Source: Bacteroidales bacterium (GTDB taxonomy: Bacteria; Bacteroidota; Bacteroidia; Bacteroidales; P3). From it: DNA of 64,000 nucleotides. The stretch spans positions 1-64,000 of the forward strand of contig JAIKVZ010000035.1 in NCBI GenBank assembly GCA_024685285.1, in the 5' to 3' direction. The position numbers were made by a program, and so were the translations under genes. Positions 33,817-42,998 of this stretch are shown here, piece after piece. Each line of letters opens with the position of its first letter. Position 1 is the stretch's first letter. Below the pieces are notes generated by a model that worked only from the letters and a program-made list of their open reading frames with translations, had not been told where the DNA came from and did not search any database.

Positions 33817-35100
33817 ATGACATTAACTGAAAGAATACTAATTATTTGCGTATTGGCTGTGCTTGCCGTCAAACCGGCGGCACAGGCTCAGGGTGATACC
33901 GCCACAGCAAAAAGCCGTCTGATCGTAGGCGGCTACGGCGAAGCGGTCTACAACCATAACTTTTACAGCGACAATGTGTTCCGTTATTCATTCCCTGACC
34001 GCTACAAGCAATCTGCCGGTCATGGCCGAGTGGACCTCCCACATGCGGTGCTTATGCTGGGCTATGACTTCGGCCACGGCTGGACTATGGGTACCGAAAT
34101 AGAGTTTGAACATGGAGGCACCGAGAGCGCCGTTGAGATCGAAACCGAGGAGACCGGCGAGTTCGAGAAGGAAATAGAGCGCGGCGGTGAGGTGGCGTTG
34201 GAGCAGTTCTGGATCCAGAAAAGTTTTGCGCCCGCATTGAATCTCAGGATGGGCCATATCGTGGTGCCTGTGGGCATGACCAACAGCAACCACCTGCCCA
34301 CGCAATTCTTCACCGTATACCGGCCAGAGGGCGAGAACACCATCATGCCATGCACATGGCACGAGACGGGTGTTAGCCTTTGGGGCCGCTGGCGCTCGCT
34401 GCGATACGAAGCCCAGCTATTGCCGGGGTTGAACAGCAACTACTTCAACAATTCGGGGTGGGTACATGACGGTTCGGCCTCACCATATGAGTTTCGTCCA
34501 GCCAACAAGCTTGCCGGAGCAGTACGCGTTGATTTCACCGGCATAAAGGGTCTGCGCCTGAGTCTTAGCGGATACGTTGGCAATTCTTTCAATAACGACA
34601 TCGTGACCGACAAACGGACTCGGTATGACGACGTGAAGGGCACGGTTTTGATTGGCGCATTCGATTTTGCCTACCGCAACCGTTGGCTTGTCGTAAGAGG
34701 CAACGCCGACTATGGGCACCTGAGCGATGCCGCTGTGATAGGCCCGCGCAACCAGAATCAAAACCACAGTACATCGTCGCCATACCCCCACACCCTCGTG
34801 GGCGAAAAGGCTATGGCCACAGGCATTGAGGCTGGTGTAGACGTTTTGGCCGCCACCAACACCCGCCATAAACTGTTCTTGTTCGGCCGCTACGACTACT
34901 ACGATAGTTTTATCCCTGCCGATGGACAAGCCGACTTTGGCTGGAGCGACCGCAATGTCTTTACCGCAGGTGTCAATTACTACCCCATACCCGAAATTGC
35001 AATCAAGGCCGAAGGTGGCATACGCATATTGGGCGAAGAATACAACAATGAGCCTTTTGTGGCTGTTGGTGTCACATGGGCGGGATACTTTAATAAATAG
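33817..35100 (+). CDS. Outer-membrane porin-like protein
   Basis: Signal peptide MTLTERILIICVLAVLAVKPAAQA, then about 400 residues with beta-barrel character: repeated strands with alternating aromatic residues, such as RLIVGGYGEAVYNHNF, LNLRMGHIVVPVGMTN and HKLFLFGRYDYYDSF. It resembles OprO/OprP-type porins in overall pattern, though I do not see a specific family motif. It ends in GVTWAGYFNK, so the last aromatic is not terminal. The ATG at 33817 was chosen because it follows the promoter and starts the signal peptide; an upstream frame start at 33718 lies before the promoter. It is first in an operon with an imelysin, a di-heme protein and CcsBA, suggesting entry of an iron- or copper-containing substrate. 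Confidence 0.82.
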   Translation: MTLTERILIICVLAVLAVKPAAQAQGDTATAKSRLIVGGYGEAVYNHNFYSDNVFRYSFPDRYKQSAGHGRVDLPHAVLMLGYDFGHGWTMGTEIEFEHGGTESAVEIETEETGEFEKEIERGGEVALEQFWIQKSFAPALNLRMGHIVVPVGMTNSNHLPTQFFTVYRPEGENTIMPCTWHETGVSLWGRWRSLRYEAQLLPGLNSNYFNNSGWVHDGSASPYEFRPANKLAGAVRVDFTGIKGLRLSLSGYVGNSFNNDIVTDKRTRYDDVKGTVLIGAFDFAYRNRWLVVRGNADYGHLSDAAVIGPRNQNQNHSTSSPYPHTLVGEKAMATGIEAGVDVLAATNTRHKLFLFGRYDYYDSFIPADGQADFGWSDRNVFTAGVNYYPIPEIAIKAEGGIRILGEEYNNEPFVAVGVTWAGYFNK

Positions 35101-35132
35101 GAATAATATATAATTAAAAATACTAAATCAAG

Positions 35133-36335
35133 ATGAAAATCATTACTAAAAAATTTGCACTTGTGGCTTTCGCCACCGCAACTTTGCTGTTCGCAGCCTG
35201 CGACCCCGAAGGAAAGAACGAAGAGAAAGACAACACAGACATGGCCGCCATCAACGCGGCAGCCGCAAAAGTTGCCGACAAATTTGTTGAGAGAACCGTA
35301 GGCCCGACCTACCGTAACCTCGCAGCTAAAGCCGAAACGTTAGCTTCGCAGCTGGTTGCGTTCAGAGACAATCCCACTCAATCCAACCTCGATGCTGCCT
35401 GTGAGACGTTTCTTGAAGCACGCTCGTGGTGGGAGAAAAGCGAGGCTTTCCTGTTCGGTATAGCCACTGCCGAGGGTATTGACCCGCACATCGACTCATG
35501 GCCTCTCGAAGCCACCGCATTTAACAACATGATGCAGACGCCGAACCTGATGGATGCCCTCGGTGGCGAGGACGGAGACTTGGCTGCCGGAGAGCTTCAC
35601 AAAGCCCTGCTCGGATTCCATGGCATAGAGTACATTCTCTTCCGCAACGGTCAACACCGACAAGTGGCTGACATTGATAGTCTTTCTCGTGTGTATGTCG
35701 CTGCTGTGGCTGGTGACCTCCGCAACCGCTGCTATCAGCTTGAGGTGGGGTGGCTTGGCAGTGCTGCTCCTGCAGCCCATGTAGCTCTGTTTGAGGAGGG
35801 GGGGCGCCTCGAAGACCTTTCAGTCACTGTCTTGCAGGGCGACCTCAGTTATGGAGATAATCTCCGCAATGCCGGTGGTGCGGGCTCGACATATGCCACC
35901 AAGCTTGCGGCCATCTATGCTATTATTGATGGTTGCAAGACTATTGCCGATGAAGTAGGCACTTCGAAAATAGGCAAACCTGCCGGAATTGATGCCGAAA
36001 CTGCAGACACTACATATATCGAGTCTCCCTACAGTCAGAAGTCGATAGATGACTTTGTTGACAACTTCATCAGCATAAAAAACGTTTGGCTCGGTGGCAT
36101 AGAAGGCAACCGGGATGAAGCCAATTCACTATGCACCTTTGTCAAGGACAATCTTGGTGAGAATATGGCCAACCGTGTCAGTGCAGCCATCGACGATGCC
36201 ATTACAAAAATCGATGATATGCCTCGCCCATTTGTCAACAACTACACAAGCGAGAAGTGCAGAACCGCCATCACTGCCTGTCAAGCTGTTGATGCTATAT
36301 TTTCCGAGGTATCGCAGAAACTCGAGGAACTATAA
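35133..36335 (+). CDS. Imelysin-family lipoprotein (peptidase M75 / EfeO-like)
   Basis: Periplasmic or surface lipoprotein of 400 residues. Signal MKIITKKFALVAFATATLLFAACDPEG has a lipobox ending in Cys near 23. The imelysin signature GxHxxE appears as GFHGIE at residues 161-166, the proposed metal site of the family. The rest is predicted helical. Family members include iron-regulated IrpA, insulin-cleaving ICMP and the EfeO component of ferrous iron uptake; proteolytic activity is doubtful for many of them. It follows the porin by 32 bp and precedes the di-heme gene by 18 bp, an association also known from Pseudomonas. Confidence 0.9.
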   Translation: MKIITKKFALVAFATATLLFAACDPEGKNEEKDNTDMAAINAAAAKVADKFVERTVGPTYRNLAAKAETLASQLVAFRDNPTQSNLDAACETFLEARSWWEKSEAFLFGIATAEGIDPHIDSWPLEATAFNNMMQTPNLMDALGGEDGDLAAGELHKALLGFHGIEYILFRNGQHRQVADIDSLSRVYVAAVAGDLRNRCYQLEVGWLGSAAPAAHVALFEEGGRLEDLSVTVLQGDLSYGDNLRNAGGAGSTYATKLAAIYAIIDGCKTIADEVGTSKIGKPAGIDAETADTTYIESPYSQKSIDDFVDNFISIKNVWLGGIEGNRDEANSLCTFVKDNLGENMANRVSAAIDDAITKIDDMPRPFVNNYTSEKCRTAITACQAVDAIFSEVSQKLEEL

Positions 36336-36353
36336 ACTAACATTTAAGAGGAA

Positions 36354-37967
36354 ATGAAACAATACAAAATATATATCAGCATAGTCATAGCTGCCACCTC
36401 GCTATTGGTAGCATGCAACCCTGAAGGGAAAGATAACCCAGATGAGAAGCCGTCGGGTGCAAAAACCCAGATAGAGATAGAAACTTTGGCTGGCGGCGAG
36501 TTGGGCACTACTTTCAATCAGAGTGCTTCGGCCTATGAGGACCCCACACCCGCAACCGAGCAGGCTGGAATGGTCAATGCTTTCAAGTACGGAGAATTCT
36601 TTTTCGAGCACGTTATAACCCAGGACAGTAAACCCTTCAACGGTCTGGGACCTCTTTATGTGCGCAATTCTTGTGAGAGTTGCCATCCAGGCTACGGCCA
36701 TGGTCGCCGTATGGAACGCTACAACGCAGAAGACTGGGGCAACGGCTACCTCCTGGTCGTATACAATTCTCAAACCAATGGCTATGAGCCTTCGGTGGCT
36801 GGTATGCCTCAAACACGTGCAGTTGCACCGTTCAAACCATCAATAAAAGAGGACGGAATAAATATTGAATGGCGCCCATATACCGATGAATGGAATAATA
36901 AGTTTGATGATGGCGAAAGTTACGACCTCATTTACCCTGAGGTTACTATTGACCGCGAAGCTTTTTATGCACCAACTGTGACCCCTTATGAGCAGCTAGC
37001 CTATCGTCTCGAAACCACAATTGGCATCTACGGTACCGGTCTCATAGACGCTATACCCGACGACTCACTCAAGGCTCAATACCAAAAAGAGCACGATATG
37101 GGATTTGAACTCAACCCAGCTATGTGGGATGGTAATGATTGGGCCGCAACGGGTTACTATGGCTCTACACGCCACCCTAAACGCTATACATACGCCCTCA
37201 CCAGAGGCCCCTTGCAGGATGCCCCGGGCAGTAATGCCATTTGGAACATTACCAATGTAACCCGCAGTAACAAGCGCCAGCACTATCTCGACCTCAACTT
37301 CAATCCGGCCAAGGGTACACCGTCGCTCTATGCCCAAAAAGCCATGACCGACCCAGATGTTAAAGCGGACTTTTACCATCTCTTCCCCGATTTGAACATT
37401 ACTGGCGATACTGCTCAGGATATATACAACTACTTAACCAACACCAATTTACCAGCCGAGATGAGCGATGAAGATTATGTCAATTTCATGATATGGCATC
37501 GCGGTTTGGCTGTACCTGCTGCCCGCAACCTCGCCGATGCCGAAGTGCAACGTGGTCGCAAACTCTTCCGAGAGTTGGGGTGCGCCATCTGCCACCGTCC
37601 GAGTTGGAAGACGGGTGATGATTGCTACACCGACCCCACTGGATTCTTTAAGGATAACGACAACAAGTTGCCTCGCTATCCACACCAGACCATCTGGCCA
37701 TATAGCGATTTTGTGCAGCACCGTCTTTATATGGTGAACGACATTCGCACCGGATGGTGCCGGACCACACCGCTTTGGGGTCGAGGATTGGCTCCTATCT
37801 GTTCGGGCCATGCCGACCGCCTGCACGATGCTCGTGCCCGCAACGTCATTGAGGCTATTATGTGGCACGGTGCTCCACAGAGCGACGCTCGCCGCAGCGT
37901 GGAGAAATTCCGTGCATTGAGTAAAGCCGACCGTGATGCTGTGGTGAAATTTATCAATGCAATCTAA
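36354..37967 (+). CDS. Di-heme oxidoreductase (DUF1111-type, putative peroxidase/thiol oxidoreductase)
   Basis: Exported c-type cytochrome lipoprotein of 537 residues. Signal MKQYKIYISIVIAATSLLVACNPEG gives a lipobox Cys near 21. Two heme-c sites are visible: NSCESCHPGYGHGRR near residue 105 and LGCAICHRPSWKTG near 410, with candidate axial ligands such as Met and His between and after them. The C-terminal end PLWGRGLAPICSGHADRLHDARARNVIEAIMWHGA is typical of the DUF1111 group. Members are annotated as thiol oxidoreductase or di-heme peroxidase, without firm substrate. AGAGGAA lies directly before the ATG. Being encoded with an imelysin and CcsBA points to periplasmic iron redox chemistry. 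Confidence 0.9.
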   Translation: MKQYKIYISIVIAATSLLVACNPEGKDNPDEKPSGAKTQIEIETLAGGELGTTFNQSASAYEDPTPATEQAGMVNAFKYGEFFFEHVITQDSKPFNGLGPLYVRNSCESCHPGYGHGRRMERYNAEDWGNGYLLVVYNSQTNGYEPSVAGMPQTRAVAPFKPSIKEDGINIEWRPYTDEWNNKFDDGESYDLIYPEVTIDREAFYAPTVTPYEQLAYRLETTIGIYGTGLIDAIPDDSLKAQYQKEHDMGFELNPAMWDGNDWAATGYYGSTRHPKRYTYALTRGPLQDAPGSNAIWNITNVTRSNKRQHYLDLNFNPAKGTPSLYAQKAMTDPDVKADFYHLFPDLNITGDTAQDIYNYLTNTNLPAEMSDEDYVNFMIWHRGLAVPAARNLADAEVQRGRKLFRELGCAICHRPSWKTGDDCYTDPTGFFKDNDNKLPRYPHQTIWPYSDFVQHRLYMVNDIRTGWCRTTPLWGRGLAPICSGHADRLHDARARNVIEAIMWHGAPQSDARRSVEKFRALSKADRDAVVKFINAI

Positions 37968-37968
37968 T

Positions 37969-39981
37969 ATGAAAGCAGCAAGAGTTTGTCTTATGGTGCT
38001 TGTGGCCGCAGTATTAGCCGCAGGCACCATTTTTGAAAAATACCGCGGAGCGGAATGGGTGGCTAATAACTTCTATGGCTCGTGGTGGTTTGCTGTGCTG
38101 ATGGGTGTGGTAGCAGTTGGAGCGATTGTCGCTATAGTGCAGGGCCGAATGTGGAAACGTATCTCTACGTTACTTATCCACACTGCGATACCTGTTATTT
38201 TGTTAGGTGGTGCCCTTACTACTTGGATTGGTCATCACGGACAGATGACTCTTGCTTCCGGAGAGACTTCTTCTGAATTTATAGAAAACCAGACTGTCGT
38301 CCAACTACCATTTAGTATCACGTTGGAGGGTTTCGAAATTGTATACTACCCAGGCACACATACACCGATGGATTTTGTGAGCCACATATCCTCTGACGGC
38401 GAACATTATGACATCTCGATGAACCACATTTACCGTCGCGACGGCTATCGTTTCTATCAGGAGGACTATGACGAAGAGGGACATTCTACCCTCAGCGTAT
38501 CACACGACCCATGGGGTATTGCCGTCACTTATTGTGGCTACGCGTTGCTAGTACTTGGGCTGCTGGGATTGCTTATTTCACCCCAAGGCCACTTTCGCAA
38601 GCTAATGAAAAAAGCCGTGGCTATTGCTATCATACTGTTTCCTATAGTCGCAAACGCTACACCTCGAACCCTTCCCAAATCAACAGCCTCCAAAATGGGC
38701 GAGATGTACATCCTCTACAAAGGGCGCATATGTCCACTACAGACCTTTGCCAAAGATTTTACCACCAAACTCACGGGCAAAGCTACTTACAAAAGGCTCT
38801 CATCAGAACAGGTGCTCAGCGGCTTTATCTTCTATTACAACGACTGGGCTGATTTCACCAATCAACTGGGCAAGAAACGGCAAGCGGAAGGCGAGGCACT
38901 TGTCAAGATGCTTATTTCAGGGCACGGTTTGAAGCTTTTTCCAGTGGTCGACAGTACAGGCACCATAGGTTGGTATGCACAAAACGACATCCTGCCTATG
39001 ACTGTCAGCGACGACGAGTACATCTTCATCCGCAAACAGCTCAGTTATTGTCAAGAACTTGTCATAAAAGGCGATTACGATAATCTTGAACTTGTTTTCG
39101 ACAAAACCCGTCTTTTTCAGGAGAAACGTGCGGCTGCCGTACTTCCTTCGCCAACAAAGGTGAAAGCCGAGCGCCTCTACAACGCGCTCACCACCGGTCG
39201 CTGGTTGGCTATGTTGGCCGTAACTCTCGGCCTCCTTTTCTTCGCCTACAGGCTCTTTTGCACGGGACGAGGAAAAGAAATGCCCCGAGTTTTTCACCGT
39301 GTGGCGGTGGCTTGGGTGGCTGCGCTTACGGCTTTTTTGCTGCTCATTTTCGTACTACGTTGGATGGCAGGTGGACATATACCAATGGCCGGCGGTTTCG
39401 ATAGCATGAACCTCATGGCCATCATCATCGGCATTATTGGCTTGGCTCTTACACGTCGCCACCAAATGGCACTGCCGGTGGCCATGCTTGCCATGGGTTT
39501 CTGTATGTTGGTGTCAATGATGAGCGGCAGCAATCCGCCAGTGACCAACCTTATGCCAGTACTCAACTCGCCGCTGTTGTGCCTACATGTGGCCGTTATC
39601 ATGATGGCCTACGCCCTTTTCTTTTTCGTAATGATTGTGGGTATTGCTGGATTGATAAGCATGAACCGCCCAATTCTCAACTCTCAATTCTCAACTCTCA
39701 ATTTGGCGTTGCTTTACCCCGCAGTTTTTCTGTTGACTCTGGGAATTGTAATCGGTGCACTGTGGGCTAATGTGTCGTGGGGCAATTATTGGACGTGGGA
39801 CCCCAAGGAGGTGTGGGCTCTTATCACACTCATCGTCTATGCCGTCCCCCTGCACCCGTCGCTGAACATCAGCCGCAATCCGCGCCGCTTCAGCCTATAC
39901 TGCGTGCTGGCTTTCTTCAGCGTTATCGTGACCTATTTCGGTGTCAACCTGCTCCTTGGTGGAGTTCATGCATACAACTAA
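37969..39981 (+). CDS. Cytochrome c synthase CcsBA (ResB-CcsA fusion, system II)
   Basis: Inner-membrane protein of 670 residues that exports heme and attaches it to CXXCH apocytochromes. The N-terminal half is ResB/CcsB-like with several helices and a periplasmic domain; the C-terminal half is CcsA-like, with the tryptophan-rich heme-handling sequence WGNYWTWDPKEVWALI near residues 604-619 and external histidines including PLHPSL. It begins one base after the di-heme gene stop, so its likely client is that protein. Between helices (about residues 569-578) the coding DNA is a 14-bp tandem repeat (AATTCTCAACTCTC twice), encoding ILNSQFSTLN without breaking the frame. Confidence 0.92.
   Translation: MKAARVCLMVLVAAVLAAGTIFEKYRGAEWVANNFYGSWWFAVLMGVVAVGAIVAIVQGRMWKRISTLLIHTAIPVILLGGALTTWIGHHGQMTLASGETSSEFIENQTVVQLPFSITLEGFEIVYYPGTHTPMDFVSHISSDGEHYDISMNHIYRRDGYRFYQEDYDEEGHSTLSVSHDPWGIAVTYCGYALLVLGLLGLLISPQGHFRKLMKKAVAIAIILFPIVANATPRTLPKSTASKMGEMYILYKGRICPLQTFAKDFTTKLTGKATYKRLSSEQVLSGFIFYYNDWADFTNQLGKKRQAEGEALVKMLISGHGLKLFPVVDSTGTIGWYAQNDILPMTVSDDEYIFIRKQLSYCQELVIKGDYDNLELVFDKTRLFQEKRAAAVLPSPTKVKAERLYNALTTGRWLAMLAVTLGLLFFAYRLFCTGRGKEMPRVFHRVAVAWVAALTAFLLLIFVLRWMAGGHIPMAGGFDSMNLMAIIIGIIGLALTRRHQMALPVAMLAMGFCMLVSMMSGSNPPVTNLMPVLNSPLLCLHVAVIMMAYALFFFVMIVGIAGLISMNRPILNSQFSTLNLALLYPAVFLLTLGIVIGALWANVSWGNYWTWDPKEVWALITLIVYAVPLHPSLNISRNPRRFSLYCVLAFFSVIVTYFGVNLLLGGVHAYN
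39672..39703 (+). repeat. Tandem 14-bp repeat inside ccsBA
   Basis: Two exact copies of AATTCTCAACTCTC (39672-39685 and 39686-39699) followed by AATT. The unit is of the simple-sequence type usually found between genes. It encodes a short loop before the last CcsA helices. Confidence 0.75.
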
Positions 39982-40086
39982 CTTTAAGGGGGTTGAGACT
40001 GGTTATATAAAGGTGAAATTGAGGTGGTGGAGCAGCGAATTGTCATTTAATTATGCGGTAATTCAGTGATGTGAAAAAATAAATTT

Positions 40087-40116
40087 TGCCGCGTCAGGCT
40101 TTATTCGTATCTTTGC
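40087..40116 (+). promoter_or_regulatory. Promoter of yifB
   Basis: TTG at 40087-40089 (within TTTTG), 19-bp spacer, TATCTTTG at 40109-40116; the ATG is 26 bp further. One of the best consensus promoters of the window. Confidence 0.7.
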
Positions 40117-40141
40117 ACTCGCAAATCGATAAGAATAAATC

Positions 40142-41680
40142 ATGTTAGTCAAGACATACGGTTGTGCAATTGTGGGTGTCAACGCAGTGACGGTGACGGT
40201 CGAGGTCAATGTGGCCCCGGGCGCGAGCTTCAACATGGTTGGGCTTCCCGACAACGCCGTCAAGGAGAGCAGCCAGCGCATTGCCACGGCTTTCGAAGTC
40301 TCGGGCTTCAAGGTACCCGGCAGCCGTATTCTTGTCAATTTAGCCCCCGCCGATCTGCGCAAAGAGGGAACCGCTTACGACCTCACCATTGCTGTAGGCA
40401 TACTCGGAGCCATCGGCGAGCTGAATGCCGACGAGCTTAGCAACTACGTGATTATGGGCGAGTTGGGTCTCGACGGCAGCCTGCGCCCCGTCAAAGGGGT
40501 ATTGCCCATAGCTATCGAGGCGCGACGCCGCGGCTGCAAGGGCATTATTGTGCCGGCTGCCAACGCCCGCGAAGCCGCCATTGTCAACAATTTAGAGGTC
40601 TACGCTGCTGACACGCTGCGCCAGGTTGCCGGTTTCTTCAACGGCACCGAAACCATAGAGCCCACGGTGTTCGACACACGTGCCGAGTTCGCCCGCTCGC
40701 TCAACAGCTACGAGTTCGACTTTGCCGATGTCAAAGGTCAGAAAGACGTCAAACGCTGTCTCGAGATTGCAGCTGCCGGCGGCCACAACGCCATCATGAT
40801 AGGTCCCCCGGGCAGCGGAAAGACTATGCTTGCCAAGCGTCTGCCTGGTATTCTGCCACCGCTTACATTGAGCGAGAGTTTGGAAACCACGCAGATACAC
40901 TCGGTGGCCGGCCTTATGCGCAAAGAGGACTCGCTGATAGCTGTGCGTCCCTTCCGCGCGCCGCACCACACCATCAGCGATGTGGCCTTGGTGGGAGGCG
41001 GTAGCAACCCCAAGCCAGGCGAGATTTCTCTGGCCCACAACGGGGTTCTCTTTCTCGACGAACTGCCCGAGTTCAAACGCCCCGTCCTCGAGGTGTTGCG
41101 CCAGCCCATGGAGGAGCGCCGCGTCACCATCAGCCGTGCCAAATTCACCATAGAATACCCGGCCTCGTTCATGTTGGTAGCGGCCATGAACCCCTGTCCA
41201 TGCGGCTATTACAACCACCCCACGGTCGACTGCACCTGCCCGGCCGGCGCCGTCAAACGCTACCTCAACAAGGTCTCTGGCCCTCTTATGGACCGCATAG
41301 ACATACACATCGAAGTGACGCCAGTACCGGTCAGCCAGTTAAATAAAGAAGAAAAAGCCGAGAGCAGCGCCGTCATCCGAGAGCGTGTGCTTGCCGCCCG
41401 TACCATACAGACCGAGCGTTTCAAGAACACCGTCGGAGTCCACTGCAACGCTCAGATGGGAAGCAAGCTCACCCGTCAGTTCTGTGCGTTGACCGACGAA
41501 TGCCGTACCATCATGGAGCAGGCGATGAACCGTTTGGGGCTCAGCGCCCGAGCCTACGACCGCATACTCAAGGTTTCCCGCACCATTGCCGACCTCGAAG
41601 CCGCACTCGACATAAATCCCGACCACCTGAGGGAAGCCATTACATACCGCAGCCTCGACCGCGACAGCTGGGGCCAGTGA
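40142..41680 (+). CDS. YifB/ComM-family AAA ATPase (Mg chelatase-like)
   Basis: Cytosolic hexameric ATPase of 512 residues; ComM in Vibrio promotes branch migration during natural transformation. The N-terminal Lon-protease-like domain (LVKTYGCAIVGVNAVTVTVEV ... GELGLDGSLRPVKGVLPIA, residues 2-125) precedes the AAA core with Walker A GPPGSGKTM near 221, FRAPHHTISDVALVGGG near 273 and Walker B VLFLDELPEF near 301, then a zinc-type cysteine group NPCPCGYYNHPTVDCTCP near 344-361. The C-terminal Mg_chelatase_C domain ends the chain. It stands alone with its own promoter. Confidence 0.93.
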   Translation: MLVKTYGCAIVGVNAVTVTVEVNVAPGASFNMVGLPDNAVKESSQRIATAFEVSGFKVPGSRILVNLAPADLRKEGTAYDLTIAVGILGAIGELNADELSNYVIMGELGLDGSLRPVKGVLPIAIEARRRGCKGIIVPAANAREAAIVNNLEVYAADTLRQVAGFFNGTETIEPTVFDTRAEFARSLNSYEFDFADVKGQKDVKRCLEIAAAGGHNAIMIGPPGSGKTMLAKRLPGILPPLTLSESLETTQIHSVAGLMRKEDSLIAVRPFRAPHHTISDVALVGGGSNPKPGEISLAHNGVLFLDELPEFKRPVLEVLRQPMEERRVTISRAKFTIEYPASFMLVAAMNPCPCGYYNHPTVDCTCPAGAVKRYLNKVSGPLMDRIDIHIEVTPVPVSQLNKEEKAESSAVIRERVLAARTIQTERFKNTVGVHCNAQMGSKLTRQFCALTDECRTIMEQAMNRLGLSARAYDRILKVSRTIADLEAALDINPDHLREAITYRSLDRDSWGQ

Positions 41681-41757
41681 CAAAACAAATAAAAACAGTG
41701 TCATAAAACGGAATAAGAAGCAAGAAACGCTATTTTTTTTAACATAATTTCTCATAA

Positions 41758-41785
41758 AACGCAATATTTTTGCAATAATTGCGTT
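41758..41785. promoter_or_regulatory. Inverted repeat enclosing the -7 element of the PepSY-like gene
   Basis: AACGCAAT (41758-41765) and ATTGCGTT (41778-41785) are perfect 8-bp arms; the -7 element TATTTTTG spans 41765-41772. A further TCATAAAACG occurs at 41701-41710 and 41751-41760. The arrangement suggests an operator over the promoter, 42 bp before the gene. Confidence 0.5.
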
Positions 41786-41826
41786 ATTTATAGAACAAAA
41801 CAGGTAAACAGAACCCTTTCTGAACG

Positions 41827-42876
41827 ATGAAAAAGATTGCACTAATCCTCCTGCTCGCCTTGCCGCTGATAGCAGGCGCCCAGACCAAAATCAAAGAAAC
41901 CGCCGTGCCCCGCTCGGTGTTGCTCGCGCTCGAAAAGACCTACGACTCCTACAAAGTCAAGACCTGGTACCAGGCCCCCGGCCAGTATGTTGCCGAGTTG
42001 GTGATTGACGGCCAGAACGGGCGCGCCTACTTTACCGCTGGCGGCGACTGGCAGTACAGTGCCTTCCCGGTGCAGCTGGCAGAGTGCCCCACGCTCATGA
42101 ACACATATTTTGTCAACAACTATCCCGGCTACCGCGTCAAAACCATTGACTATGTGGAAGAGATGAACGGCGACAACTACTACCGCATGATTGTGGTGAA
42201 GAAGGGTGTGGGCGAGGCCGACTGCGAGATGATATTCGACACCCGTGGCAAACTCCAAAAGAGCAACGCCCCAGACCCCGACGCAGTGAAACGCGACTAC
42301 TACACCCACAACAATCCCGACGAGGACGAGAATGCCGTGGCCAAAGGCTCGGGCACCGAGCGCGTGCGCCGCAACCGTCCCGCACCGGTGGTCGACGAGC
42401 CCAAGGTGGAGAAATACGAACCCTCCGACGCCATCAAGGCCAACTTCACCGCCTCGGTAGGCAAGCGCATCAGCGCCGGCCCCGAATGGGTGAACCGCAA
42501 CAACGAGTATGCCGTGGCCTACTACAGCAACAACCAGAAAGTGAAGATGGAGGCCGTCTACGACATTGCCACCGAAACCCTCCGCATGACCGGTAAGAAC
42601 CTTGCCAAAGACCGCTACAACAGCACCATAGTGAAATACCTGGCCGAAAAATACAACGGCGAGCGCTACAAAATCGAGAAGATGGTTGTCTACGAATACT
42701 TCTCGAAATATCGCGACCCCGCCACCGGCAAGAAACCCAAGCCCTACACCTACGTCGTGATAAGCCAGAAGGTCAAAGGCAGCAAAGCCCTCAAATACAC
42801 CCGCATGGAGTTCGACAGCAAGGGCGAGTTCACCGGCCTTCTAGCTCAGCCCCTCGACGACAAGGACGTGCAGTAA
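41827..42876 (+). CDS. Exported PepSY-like (beta-lactamase-inhibitor-like) domain protein
   Basis: 349 residues with signal peptide MKKIALILLLALPLIAGAQ. At least two repeats of the PepSY-like/DUF2874 fold can be seen by pattern: VPRSVLLALEKTYDSYKVKTWYQAPGQYVAELVIDGQNGRAYFTAGGDW (residues 26-75, described here in parts) and PTLMNTYFVNNYPGYRV...YYRMIVVKKGVGEADCEMIFDTRGKL. A proline/charged linker (about 155-200) joins a third, more diverged region ending in the YTYVVISQKVKGSKALKYT block. Such proteins are common in gut Bacteroidales and are of unknown function. It is monocistronic: own promoter upstream, terminator downstream. Confidence 0.82.
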   Translation: MKKIALILLLALPLIAGAQTKIKETAVPRSVLLALEKTYDSYKVKTWYQAPGQYVAELVIDGQNGRAYFTAGGDWQYSAFPVQLAECPTLMNTYFVNNYPGYRVKTIDYVEEMNGDNYYRMIVVKKGVGEADCEMIFDTRGKLQKSNAPDPDAVKRDYYTHNNPDEDENAVAKGSGTERVRRNRPAPVVDEPKVEKYEPSDAIKANFTASVGKRISAGPEWVNRNNEYAVAYYSNNQKVKMEAVYDIATETLRMTGKNLAKDRYNSTIVKYLAEKYNGERYKIEKMVVYEYFSKYRDPATGKKPKPYTYVVISQKVKGSKALKYTRMEFDSKGEFTGLLAQPLDDKDVQ

Positions 42877-42924
42877 GAGCGGCTGACGGCACCCGCCTCC
42901 GACCAAGGACATCCAAAAACTATA

Positions 42925-42967
42925 CTAAAACCGCAACGTATTGATTTTGAACACGTTGCGGTTTTAG
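42925..42967 (+). terminator. Terminator after the PepSY-like gene
   Basis: 15-bp perfect stem CTAAAACCGCAACGT (42925-42939) with ACGTTGCGGTTTTAG (42953-42967), 13-nt loop. T-rich on the descending arm in both directions, so it may also serve the convergent gene. Confidence 0.8.
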
Positions 42968-42998
42968 CTTTAACATCCTGAACAACAGTGCGTTAGAT

